8,434 bases of DNA. Source: CAYGUK01 sp964352985. Its GTDB lineage: Bacteria; Pseudomonadota; Gammaproteobacteria; JAHCLG01. The stretch is from contig CAYGUK010000145.1 in the NCBI GenBank assembly GCA_964352985.1, positions 1 to 8,434 on the forward strand, in the 5' to 3' direction. Below, in pieces: positions 1 through 6,030 of the stretch (positions within the stretch are counted from its first letter, which is position 1; each line of letters starts with the position of its first letter). A program made the position numbers and the translations under genes. The notes under the pieces were generated by a model. The model made no database searches. It saw nothing but the letters and a program-made list of their open reading frames with translations, and was not told where the DNA came from.

Positions 1-934
1 ATCCTACTAGAATTATCGATCCCTGAATTTTGGGTGTAATTTCTAAAGCTGTTCCTTTAGAAACAGTTGTTACCACTGCAACAACAGGCCCCATCGCAAT
101 CGCAACATCATTTGAGCCATGAGCAAAGACCATCGCACATGCTGTAAACGCCATTAAAATACTAAATATTTTTTCTATATAAATAAACTGAGGACGATAT
201 TTTGTTGAGATAGTATCGACTTTAATGCGTTTAATAAAAAACATGCCGATTAACGTCACCAAACAACCCGATACAAATGCAATAATTACTTCACTGAATA
301 AAGTCACTTCTATGCCAAAATGTTGCAACCCTTTCACTACAGTCATAACCGACAACACCACGCCCACAAAAAATAAATAATAGGGAATAACAATTATCAC
401 TTGTTTTGCTGGCCTTTTTCTAACAAAAATTAAGCGTTGAATCGATCGAAAAATAAAATATGAAAAAATGCCGGCAATCAAAGGCGAACTCACCCAGCTA
501 ATTGCAATGAAACCAACTTTTTGCCAATGCACTGAATGAACACCTAACACAATCGCAGCAAATCCAACCAATGAACCGACGATTGCGTTAGTAATAGAAA
601 CGGGCAAACCATAATAACTAGCAAATAGCATCCACACAGCGCCAGCCATTAACACACTGAGCATGCCATAAATAAAATATTCGGGATGCATTAATAAAAC
701 ATGACTATTTAAATTAATGATTCCAGTACGGATTGTATTTGTGACACCACCCCCACCAAAAAATGCACCAGCAAATTCAAAAATAACAGCAATTAACAAT
801 GCTGAACGCACGCTTATTGCTTTTGATCCCATGGTGGTACTCATGATATTAGCTAAATCATTCGCCCCCACACCCCATGTCATGATTAAGCCTAAAACAC
901 ATGCAAAAATAATATATAACAAATATGAATCCAT
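1..934 (-). CDS. pit: PiT-family inorganic phosphate transporter (3' end beyond window)
   Basis: An open frame runs without a stop from an ATG at 934 to the left edge, giving 311 codons. The product is a low-affinity phosphate:cation symporter of the inner membrane. Both halves of the inverted PiT repeat carry the family signature: GANDLAN at residues 23-29, followed by a GSKAIS-type segment, and HGSNDVAIAMGP starting at residue 272. The segment from about residue 45, with FEFAGAF and then GGVTNTIRTGII, resembles the short PiT proteins of the Haemophilus type (about 420 residues, recalled from family knowledge), so roughly a quarter of the C-terminus is missing. Several hydrophobic membrane segments are evident. 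An AGGAAG ribosome site lies just before the ATG. The gene follows the DUF47 gene by 30 bases on the same strand, the usual operon order. The symbol is generic because PitA and PitB cannot be told apart here. Confidence 0.93.
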   Translation of the reverse strand, partial: MDSYLLYIIFACVLGLIMTWGVGANDLANIMSTTMGSKAISVRSALLIAVIFEFAGAFFGGGGVTNTIRTGIINLNSHVLLMHPEYFIYGMLSVLMAGAVWMLFASYYGLPVSITNAIVGSLVGFAAIVLGVHSVHWQKVGFIAISWVSSPLIAGIFSYFIFRSIQRLIFVRKRPAKQVIIVIPYYLFFVGVVLSVMTVVKGLQHFGIEVTLFSEVIIAFVSGCLVTLIGMFFIKRIKVDTISTKYRPQFIYIEKIFSILMAFTACAMVFAHGSNDVAIAMGPVVAVVTTVSKGTALEITPKIQGSIILVG

Positions 935-964
935 AATCTTCCTAACTCAAAAAGAAATTTAACT

Positions 965-1639
965 TTATCGTGCGAGTAAAAGTAATAACTGTCCACCAAC
1001 ATTTTCTGCGCGATCTGCTAAATCACCAGTCCACTCTATTATTTTATATAAAAATACAACTTCAACAGGCTGTAAGGTATTTTCTAGTTTAAATATTAAA
1101 CGTCGAATATCTATTTGTATTTCATCAGTATCATGCTCAATACGATCGAGTTCTACAATCATTTCTTCTACTAAATCGACTTCATTACCTCTAAATCCTG
1201 TTTCTAATAATTCATCTAACTCATTAATCGCTTTGTGGGCTTGTCCTGCAGCATCGATACAACGTTGTAAAAGTGCTTCATATTTTTCTTTGATAATTTC
1301 AGGAAAAGACATTTGCCTACCGACTATCAATCCGGCTATGTCTTTTGCACGATTCGCAATACGATCTTGCATAGTTAAAATTTCTAATAAATCAGTACGA
1401 GGCACTGGTAAAAATAAACCTTTTGGCAAATGAAGTCGAATATCTTTTTTCATTTCATCCGCTTCTTTTTCCATGCTTGCAATTTGTTCACGCATTCTTT
1501 CAGCTTTTTCCCAGTCCTTGGTAAAAACAACTTGAATAAAGGGAATTAATTCCTTAGCGCAAGCATAAGATTTCTTCATATGTTTTTGTAGTGGTTTGAT
1601 TGGTGACCGGCCAAACATACTGAAAATAGGTGACTTCAT
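965..1639 (-). CDS. DUF47 / TIGR00153 family, PhoU-like Pit accessory protein
   Basis: This 224-residue soluble, mostly helical protein belongs to the PhoU-related DUF47 family, whose members are encoded next to Pit transporters and are thought to modulate phosphate uptake. The N-terminus FGRSPIKPLQKHM (residues 9-21) is the typical family opening. RLHLPKGLFLPVPRTDLLE (about 68-86) and the C-terminal FLYKIIEWTGDLADRAE are also highly family-like. Several acidic ExxxD-type motifs match the metal-binding pattern of PhoU folds, for example EKEAD near residue 57 and EWTGD near the C-terminus. I chose the ATG at 1639 because an AAGGA ribosome site lies 8 bases upstream of it. The ATG three codons earlier (1648) overlaps that site and is unlikely to be used. 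Length is normal for the family. The pit gene follows after 30 bases. Confidence 0.93.
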   Translation of the reverse strand: MKSPIFSMFGRSPIKPLQKHMKKSYACAKELIPFIQVVFTKDWEKAERMREQIASMEKEADEMKKDIRLHLPKGLFLPVPRTDLLEILTMQDRIANRAKDIAGLIVGRQMSFPEIIKEKYEALLQRCIDAAGQAHKAINELDELLETGFRGNEVDLVEEMIVELDRIEHDTDEIQIDIRRLIFKLENTLQPVEVVFLYKIIEWTGDLADRAENVGGQLLLLLAR

Positions 1640-1647
1640 TAGTTGCA

Positions 1648-1652
1648 TCCTT
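1648..1652 (-). promoter_or_regulatory. Ribosome binding site deciding the DUF47 start
   Basis: AAGGA on the minus strand lies 8 bases before the ATG at 1639, a good spacing. It overlaps the last base of the alternative ATG at 1646-1648, which argues against that longer start. Confidence 0.6.
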
Positions 1653-1676
1653 GTTAATACGGATTTAGATGGCGGT

Positions 1677-1682
1677 ATTATA
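1677..1682 (-). promoter_or_regulatory. Candidate -10 box for the DUF47-pit operon
   Basis: A perfect TATAAT is read on the minus strand, about 38 bases upstream of the chosen DUF47 start, so the leader would be about 30 bases. At 17-base spacing the -35 position has no good match to TTGACA, so the promoter would be weak or activator-dependent. No clear Pho box is visible. Confidence 0.4.
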
Positions 1683-1694
1683 GCAATTGAAATT

Positions 1695-1716
1695 AGGATA
1701 ATATACTATGTATCCT
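1695..1716. repeat. Inverted repeat in the DUF47/CYTH divergent region, possible operator
   Basis: AGGATA and TATCCT form perfect 6-bp arms separated by 10 bases. The element lies 13-34 bases upstream of the TATAAT at 1677-1682, where the -35 contacts of the phosphate operon promoter would be. The size and symmetry suit a dimeric regulator, but I recognise no known regulator consensus, and short AT-rich palindromes can arise by chance. Confidence 0.3.
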
Positions 1717-1822
1717 GTAAAATAAGTATATTAAATTACGAATTAAACGTCATTTTAGTAAATATCATTACGTAAAAAAAATAAACTTAAACCCTAAATT
1801 ATACCAATCTACTATTTACATT

Positions 1823-1850
1823 TTGACACTGATATTACATCGAGTAAAAT
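1823..1850 (+). promoter_or_regulatory. Sigma-70-type promoter of the CYTH gene
   Basis: A perfect TTGACA -35 (1823-1828) and a TAAAAT -10 (1845-1850) are separated by 16 bases. Transcription would start near 1857, leaving a leader of about 23 bases before the ATG at 1880. This is stronger by eye than the opposing promoter for the phosphate operon. Confidence 0.65.
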
Positions 1851-1879
1851 AAACTCTTTTTTAATGATGATTAAACTCC

Positions 1880-2491
1880 ATGCACATAGAAGTCGAGTTA
1901 AAACTTGCGATTCAATCCAGTGATGTGTCTACATTTCAAGCGATTCCTTTTTTACAAAGTACTTCACAACATGAAGTTCAACAATTAGTAACTCGCTATT
2001 ATGATACCCCCGATTTTTTTCTTAAGTGTCAGGGATATGCTTTGCGTTTACGCGTATTAAATAATATAGATATATTACAAACCATTAAATCAACCAATCA
2101 AAATTTTGAAGGTCTTTGCGAAAGAAAAGAATGGGAAACCAAATTACAAAAATTAGAACCCGATTATCATGTATTTCCTGATCTTGATATTCGCCAACAA
2201 TTACTCAACACGCAAGTTTCTGAACAAATAACTTGTCTATTTTACACTGAGTTTTTGCGTGAAAACTGGATAATTACTAACACTCACTCATCTATCATTG
2301 TCTCTCTCGATCAAGGAAAAGTAAAAACTCATGATGGAAAATCAACTGATATTTTAGAAGTAGAACTGGAAATTTTAAAAGGTGAGAAAGAAGATTTATT
2401 CCAGTTACACCAGAAGCTTGAACAATTTGTGAAATTAGAACACATGACAGAGAGTAAAGCTTCTAAAGGCTATAGTTTAATTACGGCTTAA
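1880..2491 (+). CDS. Single-domain CYTH protein, probable inorganic triphosphatase
   Basis: The 203-residue product is one CYTH (triphosphate tunnel metalloenzyme) domain. The defining ExExK motif is E4, E6, K8 near the N-terminus. Further expected tunnel residues are visible: YYDTP at 40-44, LRLR at 55-58, TIK ending at K70, ERKEWE at 81-86, the LRENW arginine at 127, LDQG at 143-146, EVELE at 160-164 and a SKASKGY segment at 192-198. The order and wording resemble the N-terminal half of E. coli YgiF, an inorganic triphosphatase, but the CHAD domain that forms the rest of YgiF is absent. The likely reaction is metal-dependent hydrolysis of tripolyphosphate or a related substrate in the cytoplasm. 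Adenylate cyclase or thiamine triphosphatase activity, known in other CYTH proteins, cannot be excluded. The ribosome site is weak. The gene is divergent from the phosphate-uptake operon. Confidence 0.85.
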   Translation: MHIEVELKLAIQSSDVSTFQAIPFLQSTSQHEVQQLVTRYYDTPDFFLKCQGYALRLRVLNNIDILQTIKSTNQNFEGLCERKEWETKLQKLEPDYHVFPDLDIRQQLLNTQVSEQITCLFYTEFLRENWIITNTHSSIIVSLDQGKVKTHDGKSTDILEVELEILKGEKEDLFQLHQKLEQFVKLEHMTESKASKGYSLITA

Positions 2492-2504
2492 TCAAAATTA
2501 GTGA

Positions 2505-4097
2505 CTAACGAAAAAAAGGTGCAAACACATCTTTATCACACATTAAATTAATCAAACAAGATTTTGTATCATTCAACGCTTGATTTAAAACTTTATCAAT
2601 GTCATTTGGATCCGATATTGTATAACCCTGTAATCCACAGGCTGTTGCAATGGCATGAAAATCTGGATTATCTAACAGCGCACCAAAAGTTGAATTTTGT
2701 TCTGACACAATTCGACCTAATGCCTGGTTATTGTAAATAACAAATATAATATTATTTTGTAAAGTATCAGCATTTTTTAGTTCCGCTAAAGAAAATTGAG
2801 CACCGCCATCACCGCAAATACAAATTATTTTTTTATCTGGCTCAGTTAGACTACAAGCAATAGCCGCTGGAATCGCAAACCCCATTGCGCCGAAACGATT
2901 ACTTAATATAACCCGCTGATGTTTTGTTAAAAACAATTCATTGATAGCCCAAATAGCGTGATCACCTGTATCTAACGCAATAATATGATTTTCGTTCAGT
3001 TTTTCACTTAGTTTTGTCATGAATGTCGCTTGTATACAGGTATTTTTATTAATTGAATTTCTCGCTGATAGGTGTTTTAAATTTTCTACCCAGGTATGGG
3101 GCGGATTCAATGTTTGTTCAATCATCATCAACGCATCACTAATATTACTTAATAATACCGCGGCTGAATGATATTGGAAATTTTGTAAAGTAAGATCTTG
3201 TCCACATAATGCAAATTGTCTAACTTGCTTACCTTTGTTATTAGTAACAAATACGTTAATTGTTTCTACACCTAAACAAATCACTAAATCTGATCGGTTT
3301 AAAATTTTCTGTGCTAAAAGTTGTGTATTTCCTCCATAGACACCAATTGTACCAGCATAACAAGGATGATCTTCTCTAACTAGCCCTTTACCACCATAAC
3401 TCGTTAAAATGGGTAGTGAAAAATGTTTTGCAAAGCTTTCTATCGCGTTACATTGCTCACTAATTAAAGCACCGACTGCAATAACTGGATGTTTAAAAAC
3501 TGAAATTTTTTCACAAAATTTATCAATAGCACTTTGAGGAGCTTGTACAAAATTAAAATAATTAGCTTGCCATTGGCTAATTGGAAATTCATTTAATGAT
3601 ATATCATCCTCAAACATATTTACTGGTAAAGAGATATGCGCCACTCTTCTTGTTTTTATCGCAAAACAAATTGCGGCATAAAATAAATTTGGTACGTTAT
3701 TATAATTTTTACATTCAACAGAATATGGTAAAATGTTGCTAAATAAATTTTTGTGTGAAAAATCTTGGAAAACATCTTGCTCTTGCCTTTCAATACTGGT
3801 TAAACCTGTTATAGCAAGAACTGGCACTTGATCTGTATCAGCATCAACTAAACCAGTTAATAAGTTTATTGCTCCCGGTCCTGATGTTGATATACAACAC
3901 GTTACTTTATGAGTTAATTTTGCTTCTGCGCTCGCCGCAAACGCAGCGCTTTGCTCTGAACGCATTAGTATCCATTCAATTTCATCACAAGATTTTATAG
4001 CTTGAATAAAAGGTAATATCGTACCACCAGGATATCCATAAATACGCTTGATTCCATGTTTAACTAGCAATTGTAAAATGTAATTCCCTACTTTCAT
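2505..4097 (-). CDS. Thiamine-diphosphate enzyme, acetolactate synthase / pyruvate oxidase family
   Basis: This 530-residue cytoplasmic protein has the three-domain layout of the family. The N-terminal pyrimidine-binding domain contains IYGYPGG, the activating glutamate in RSEQ (E48) and ISTSGPGAINLLTGLVDA (about 69-86). The central domain includes GKGLVREDHP and a GTIGVYGG segment near 250. The C-terminal pyrophosphate-binding domain has SNRFGAMGFAIPAA (about 399-412) and the ThDP signature GDG (429-431) closed by NN (456-457). The likely substrate is pyruvate or another 2-oxo acid, with acetolactate synthase or pyruvate oxidase activity. The sequence alone does not settle which. No regulatory small subunit (ilvN) or ilvC is adjacent, which argues against the anabolic enzyme. 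E. coli PoxB is longer and has a membrane-binding C-terminus that is not evident here. The ATG at 4097 is preferred over a TTG at 4103 because AAGGG lies 6 bases upstream. The gene follows DUF423 after 27 bases. Confidence 0.85.
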   Translation of the reverse strand: MKVGNYILQLLVKHGIKRIYGYPGGTILPFIQAIKSCDEIEWILMRSEQSAAFAASAEAKLTHKVTCCISTSGPGAINLLTGLVDADTDQVPVLAITGLTSIERQEQDVFQDFSHKNLFSNILPYSVECKNYNNVPNLFYAAICFAIKTRRVAHISLPVNMFEDDISLNEFPISQWQANYFNFVQAPQSAIDKFCEKISVFKHPVIAVGALISEQCNAIESFAKHFSLPILTSYGGKGLVREDHPCYAGTIGVYGGNTQLLAQKILNRSDLVICLGVETINVFVTNNKGKQVRQFALCGQDLTLQNFQYHSAAVLLSNISDALMMIEQTLNPPHTWVENLKHLSARNSINKNTCIQATFMTKLSEKLNENHIIALDTGDHAIWAINELFLTKHQRVILSNRFGAMGFAIPAAIACSLTEPDKKIICICGDGGAQFSLAELKNADTLQNNIIFVIYNNQALGRIVSEQNSTFGALLDNPDFHAIATACGLQGYTISDPNDIDKVLNQALNDTKSCLINLMCDKDVFAPFFR

Positions 4098-4103
4098 TTT
4101 CAA

Positions 4104-4108
4104 CCCTT
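4104..4108 (-). promoter_or_regulatory. Ribosome binding site deciding the ThDP-enzyme start
   Basis: AAGGG on the minus strand is 6 bases before the ATG at 4097. It directly abuts the alternative TTG at 4103, so initiation at TTG is unlikely. Confidence 0.6.
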
Positions 4109-4124
4109 ATCAAAGATGTAATAC

Positions 4125-4517
4125 TTAGTTTAGCTTTTTTAAAATTATAGTAATTAAAAAAAATAGCCATGCAATCATAAATAATGCCCCCCCGATAGGG
4201 ATACAAAACTTAAACAATGTCACTTTTGTTAATACCCAGAAAAATATCCCACCACAAAATAAAACCGTTGCGGCAAGAAACAATAATAAAATGTTATTTA
4301 ATATCATTACATTATCGCATCTTTCACGGTAAATCCCTAATATTAACAAAATTAATGCGCTCCACATTAAGTAACGATTAGCTATCATATATGCTTGAAA
4401 ATACTCACTTACATGATTTAATTTAAGTAGATGATCTCCCAATGCACCAGCAATCACTGACAAAAAACCAAATAGTGATGCTATTGCCATCCATACATTC
4501 AATGATTTATTCTCCAT
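4125..4517 (-). CDS. DUF423 family inner-membrane protein
   Basis: This small integral membrane protein of 130 residues has four hydrophobic segments at about 10-28, 48-63, 71-94 and 104-126. DUF423 landmarks are present: GALGDHLLK at 24-32 (usually GAFGAHGLK), ANRYLMWSAL at 46-55, FCGGIFF at 87-93 and PIGGALFMIAW at 107-117. Length is normal for this YgdD-like family, whose molecular function is unknown. The asparagine-arginine pair in the second signature is somewhat unusual, since many relatives read VRYQMYHAL there. The start ATG has a GAGGA ribosome site about 12 bases upstream, rather far. The ThDP enzyme lies 27 bases downstream on the same strand, so the two are probably cotranscribed, though no functional link is evident. 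A 7-base run of C at about 4188-4194 lies inside the gene in frame. Confidence 0.88.
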   Translation of the reverse strand: MENKSLNVWMAIASLFGFLSVIAGALGDHLLKLNHVSEYFQAYMIANRYLMWSALILLILGIYRERCDNVMILNNILLLFLAATVLFCGGIFFWVLTKVTLFKFCIPIGGALFMIAWLFFLITIILKKLN

Positions 4518-4595
4518 ATTTATTTAATATCCTCAAAAAACGCTGATAATTTATAAAATAAATCAAACTATTCTAGCAAAAATTGACCGTTCATA

Positions 4596-4624
4596 TTGCA
4601 AAAATGTCTCGAGGTTCTTACAAT
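4596..4624 (+). promoter_or_regulatory. Candidate sigma-70 promoter of the DOT1-like methyltransferase gene
   Basis: TTGCAA (4596-4601) and TACAAT (4619-4624) are separated by 17 bases, matching 4 of 6 and 5 of 6 consensus positions. Transcription would start near 4631, about 30 bases before the ATG at 4661. The divergent DUF423 gene has no equally clear promoter in the same 143-base interval. Confidence 0.45.
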
Positions 4625-4660
4625 AGGAATACTAAATTTACCCAAAGAGATTTTACTTAA

Positions 4661-5299
4661 ATGACAGAAATACAAAAACAACCACACTATGTCACCGCCG
4701 TTAAACTACTAGGCACAATTTACTCAGATATCGATGCGAGACGCGTTTCTCTTGATGAACGTAAGCGACTTGAGATCGAACAAGATTGCTTTGTTTATGG
4801 TGAAATCAACTACACCACTTTTTCTAAAATGTTAGAAATCGCAAAACCTAAACCAGGCAATGTTTTTTATGATCTAGGTTCTGGTTCGGGTAAAGCCGTA
4901 TTACTTGCTTCTTTACTCTATGACTTCAGCAAATGTTATGGGGTAGAATATTTACAACCTCTATATCAATTAAGTGTTGATCAACTAAATAAACTCAAAC
5001 AACAAGAAGATTACAAACGCGAATTTGCAGATTCTCGTGTTGAAGTTGGCTTTAAAAATGATGATTTATTTAATTTTGATGTAAGTGATGCCAATATCGT
5101 TTATGTAAATGCAACTTGCTTTATTGGAGAAATTTGGGAAAGAACTGTTGAAAAACTCACTTCCCAACTAGAAGTAGGCGCTCGTGTCATGCTTTGCACT
5201 AAAAGTCTTCCAGATTCACATTACGACCACCTATTTTCTGAATTATTAGAAATGAGTTGGGGTCCTTGTACCATTAACGTCTTCAAAAAAATTGCATAA
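4661..5299 (+). CDS. DOT1-like class I SAM-dependent methyltransferase
   Basis: The 212-residue protein is a Rossmann-type SAM methyltransferase. Motif I is VFYDLGSGSGK at 68-78, the acidic end of strand 2 is GVEYL at 94-98 (E96), NDDLFNFD at 133-140 should contact the adenine side, and IVYVNATCF at 146-154 is motif IV. LEVGARVMLCTKSL at 170-183 matches the fifth strand. Several of these are close to the DOT1 histone H3K79 methyltransferase fold as I recall it: VYGEINY at 45-51 corresponds to VYGETSF, the DLGSGxG loop is the same, VNATCF sits where DOT1 has VNNFAF, and a C-terminal SW at 199-200 matches the SVSW strand. The basic nucleosome-binding tail of DOT1L is absent and the protein is much shorter. 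The substrate is unknown: protein lysine is suggested by homology, but a housekeeping bacterial target is equally possible. The gene is monocistronic, with its own candidate promoter and terminator. No secretion signal peptide is visible. Confidence 0.8.
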   Translation: MTEIQKQPHYVTAVKLLGTIYSDIDARRVSLDERKRLEIEQDCFVYGEINYTTFSKMLEIAKPKPGNVFYDLGSGSGKAVLLASLLYDFSKCYGVEYLQPLYQLSVDQLNKLKQQEDYKREFADSRVEVGFKNDDLFNFDVSDANIVYVNATCFIGEIWERTVEKLTSQLEVGARVMLCTKSLPDSHYDHLFSELLEMSWGPCTINVFKKIA

Positions 5300-5311
5300 T
5301 CACAATTTTCT

Positions 5312-5344
5312 AAAAAAAACCCAACATAGGTTGGGTTTTTTTTT
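5312..5344. terminator. Bidirectional rho-independent terminator between methyltransferase and membrane-protein genes
   Basis: The stem CCCAAC/GTTGGG (5320-5325 with 5330-5335) has a 4-base loop and is flanked by eight A and nine T, so it reads as a terminator in both directions. It lies 12 bases after the methyltransferase stop and overlaps the TAA of the convergent membrane-protein gene at 5343-5345. Confidence 0.9.
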
Positions 5345-5916
5345 ATTCTGATTTCTGTTTTTTACATTTCGAATGACAACAACATAGATATACGTTATAA
5401 AAACACGCAATCAAAAAGCCTCCGATAAATCCATCAATAAATCCCCAAAAACCTCCCAGCAAAGAACCCTCAATTGTTGCTTTAAATCCCGGATAGATTG
5501 AAGCAAAGATTGCTATAAATTGCTGACCACAATTGATAGTCGTTGCTAAAATTCCCACTATTAGGATGGCTAATCCCCATGTGATTCCAATACCAAAACC
5601 AAGTGCCATGACACTAAGTTTGGCTTTTTTATCGTTCAATTCTTTACTCCCTCTCGTGATGTGAATATAAAAATCATAAGCGCATGTCATGATTAAACCG
5701 GCAATAAAGCCATTCAACATGGCCCAAACTAAACCATAAAAACTGCCAATAATCGTCGCACTATAATTGGGATAAAGGTTAGAAAAAAAATTGATAAACG
5801 TGGATGACCATTTACCACCAGAAAAAAAACTGATTAACCCCGTTAAGAATATGCCGATCCCCCAATATAATCCTATTGCATTGGCTAAAGCNNNNNNNNN
5901 NCTTTGTGTTATTCAT
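5343..5916 (-). CDS. Two-repeat holin-like membrane protein, interrupted by assembly gap
   Basis: The visible frame runs from codon GCT at 5891 through the ATG at 5720, which is internal, to TAA at 5343. This gives 182 residues, nearly all hydrophobic or small. It consists of two tandem units, 5891-5661 and 5606-5382. Each starts with AL, has WG about ten residues in, and continues with a YP...ATI.GS..G..W....GFI.G helix and an aromatic end. Ungapped alignment of the second half gives 14 identities in 36. Single-unit relatives of about 80 residues are often annotated as bacteriophage holin, but I see no phage genes or lysin here, so that name proves no lytic role. The tail is cysteine- and lysine-rich (CCCHSKCKK). 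The likely start is the ATG at 5916, preceded by AAGTGAG and encoding MNNTK. It is out of frame with the rest if the gap is exactly ten bases. A true gap of 9 or 12 bases would join them and give about 190 residues. Confidence 0.7.
5892..5901. other. Assembly gap (ten N)
   Basis: Ten consecutive N lie inside the 5' end of the two-repeat membrane gene. The number looks like a placeholder. The reading frames on either side fit only if the real missing length is a multiple of three. Confidence 0.95.
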
Positions 5917-5950
5917 TAACTCACTTCTTTCTCACCATTAATTAGAAAAA

Positions 5951-5956
5951 ATTATA
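5951..5956 (-). promoter_or_regulatory. Candidate -10 box of the two-repeat membrane protein gene
   Basis: A perfect TATAAT on the minus strand is 34 bases before the ATG at 5916. The matching -35 position would fall inside the T tract of the groEL terminator and has no good TTGACA match, so the gene may also depend on read-through from groEL. Confidence 0.35.
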
Positions 5957-5962
5957 ACTTAT

Positions 5963-6009
5963 TTAAAGCAAAAAAAACCCCACTTAACGTGGGGTTTTTT
6001 TTGCTTTAA
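5963..6009. terminator. Rho-independent terminator of groESL, long perfect hairpin
   Basis: The arms 5963-5983 and 5989-6009 are perfectly complementary over 21 bp with a 5-base loop. The core CCCCAC/GTGGGG is flanked by eight A and eight T and then by GC and AAA/TTT pairs. It lies 21 bases after the groEL stop and ends the chaperonin transcript. The symmetry would let it work in both directions, although no rightward gene precedes it. Confidence 0.92.
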
Positions 6010-6030
6010 GCATTTTGGAATACGCAGATA

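Noticed and set aside
717..962. Rightward open frame of 81 codons
   Set aside because: It is antisense to the N-terminal part of pit, whose signature motifs are on the other strand.
1233..1433. Rightward open frame of 66 codons
   Set aside because: It lies wholly antisense to the well-supported DUF47 gene and resembles no protein I know.
2495..2510. Small TTAGT/ACTAA stem between convergent genes as a terminator
   Set aside because: The stem is AT-rich, only 5 bp with a one-base loop, and has no real T tract in the plus direction and only four T in the minus direction.
5892..5901. Frameshift making the two-repeat gene a pseudogene
   Set aside because: The frame mismatch depends entirely on the run being exactly ten bases. 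All sequenced parts are open, so the gap length is the simpler explanation.
5343..5916. Phage lysis cassette or prophage remnant
   Set aside because: The holin-like name is only a family label. There is no endolysin, integrase, structural gene or attachment repeat in the window.
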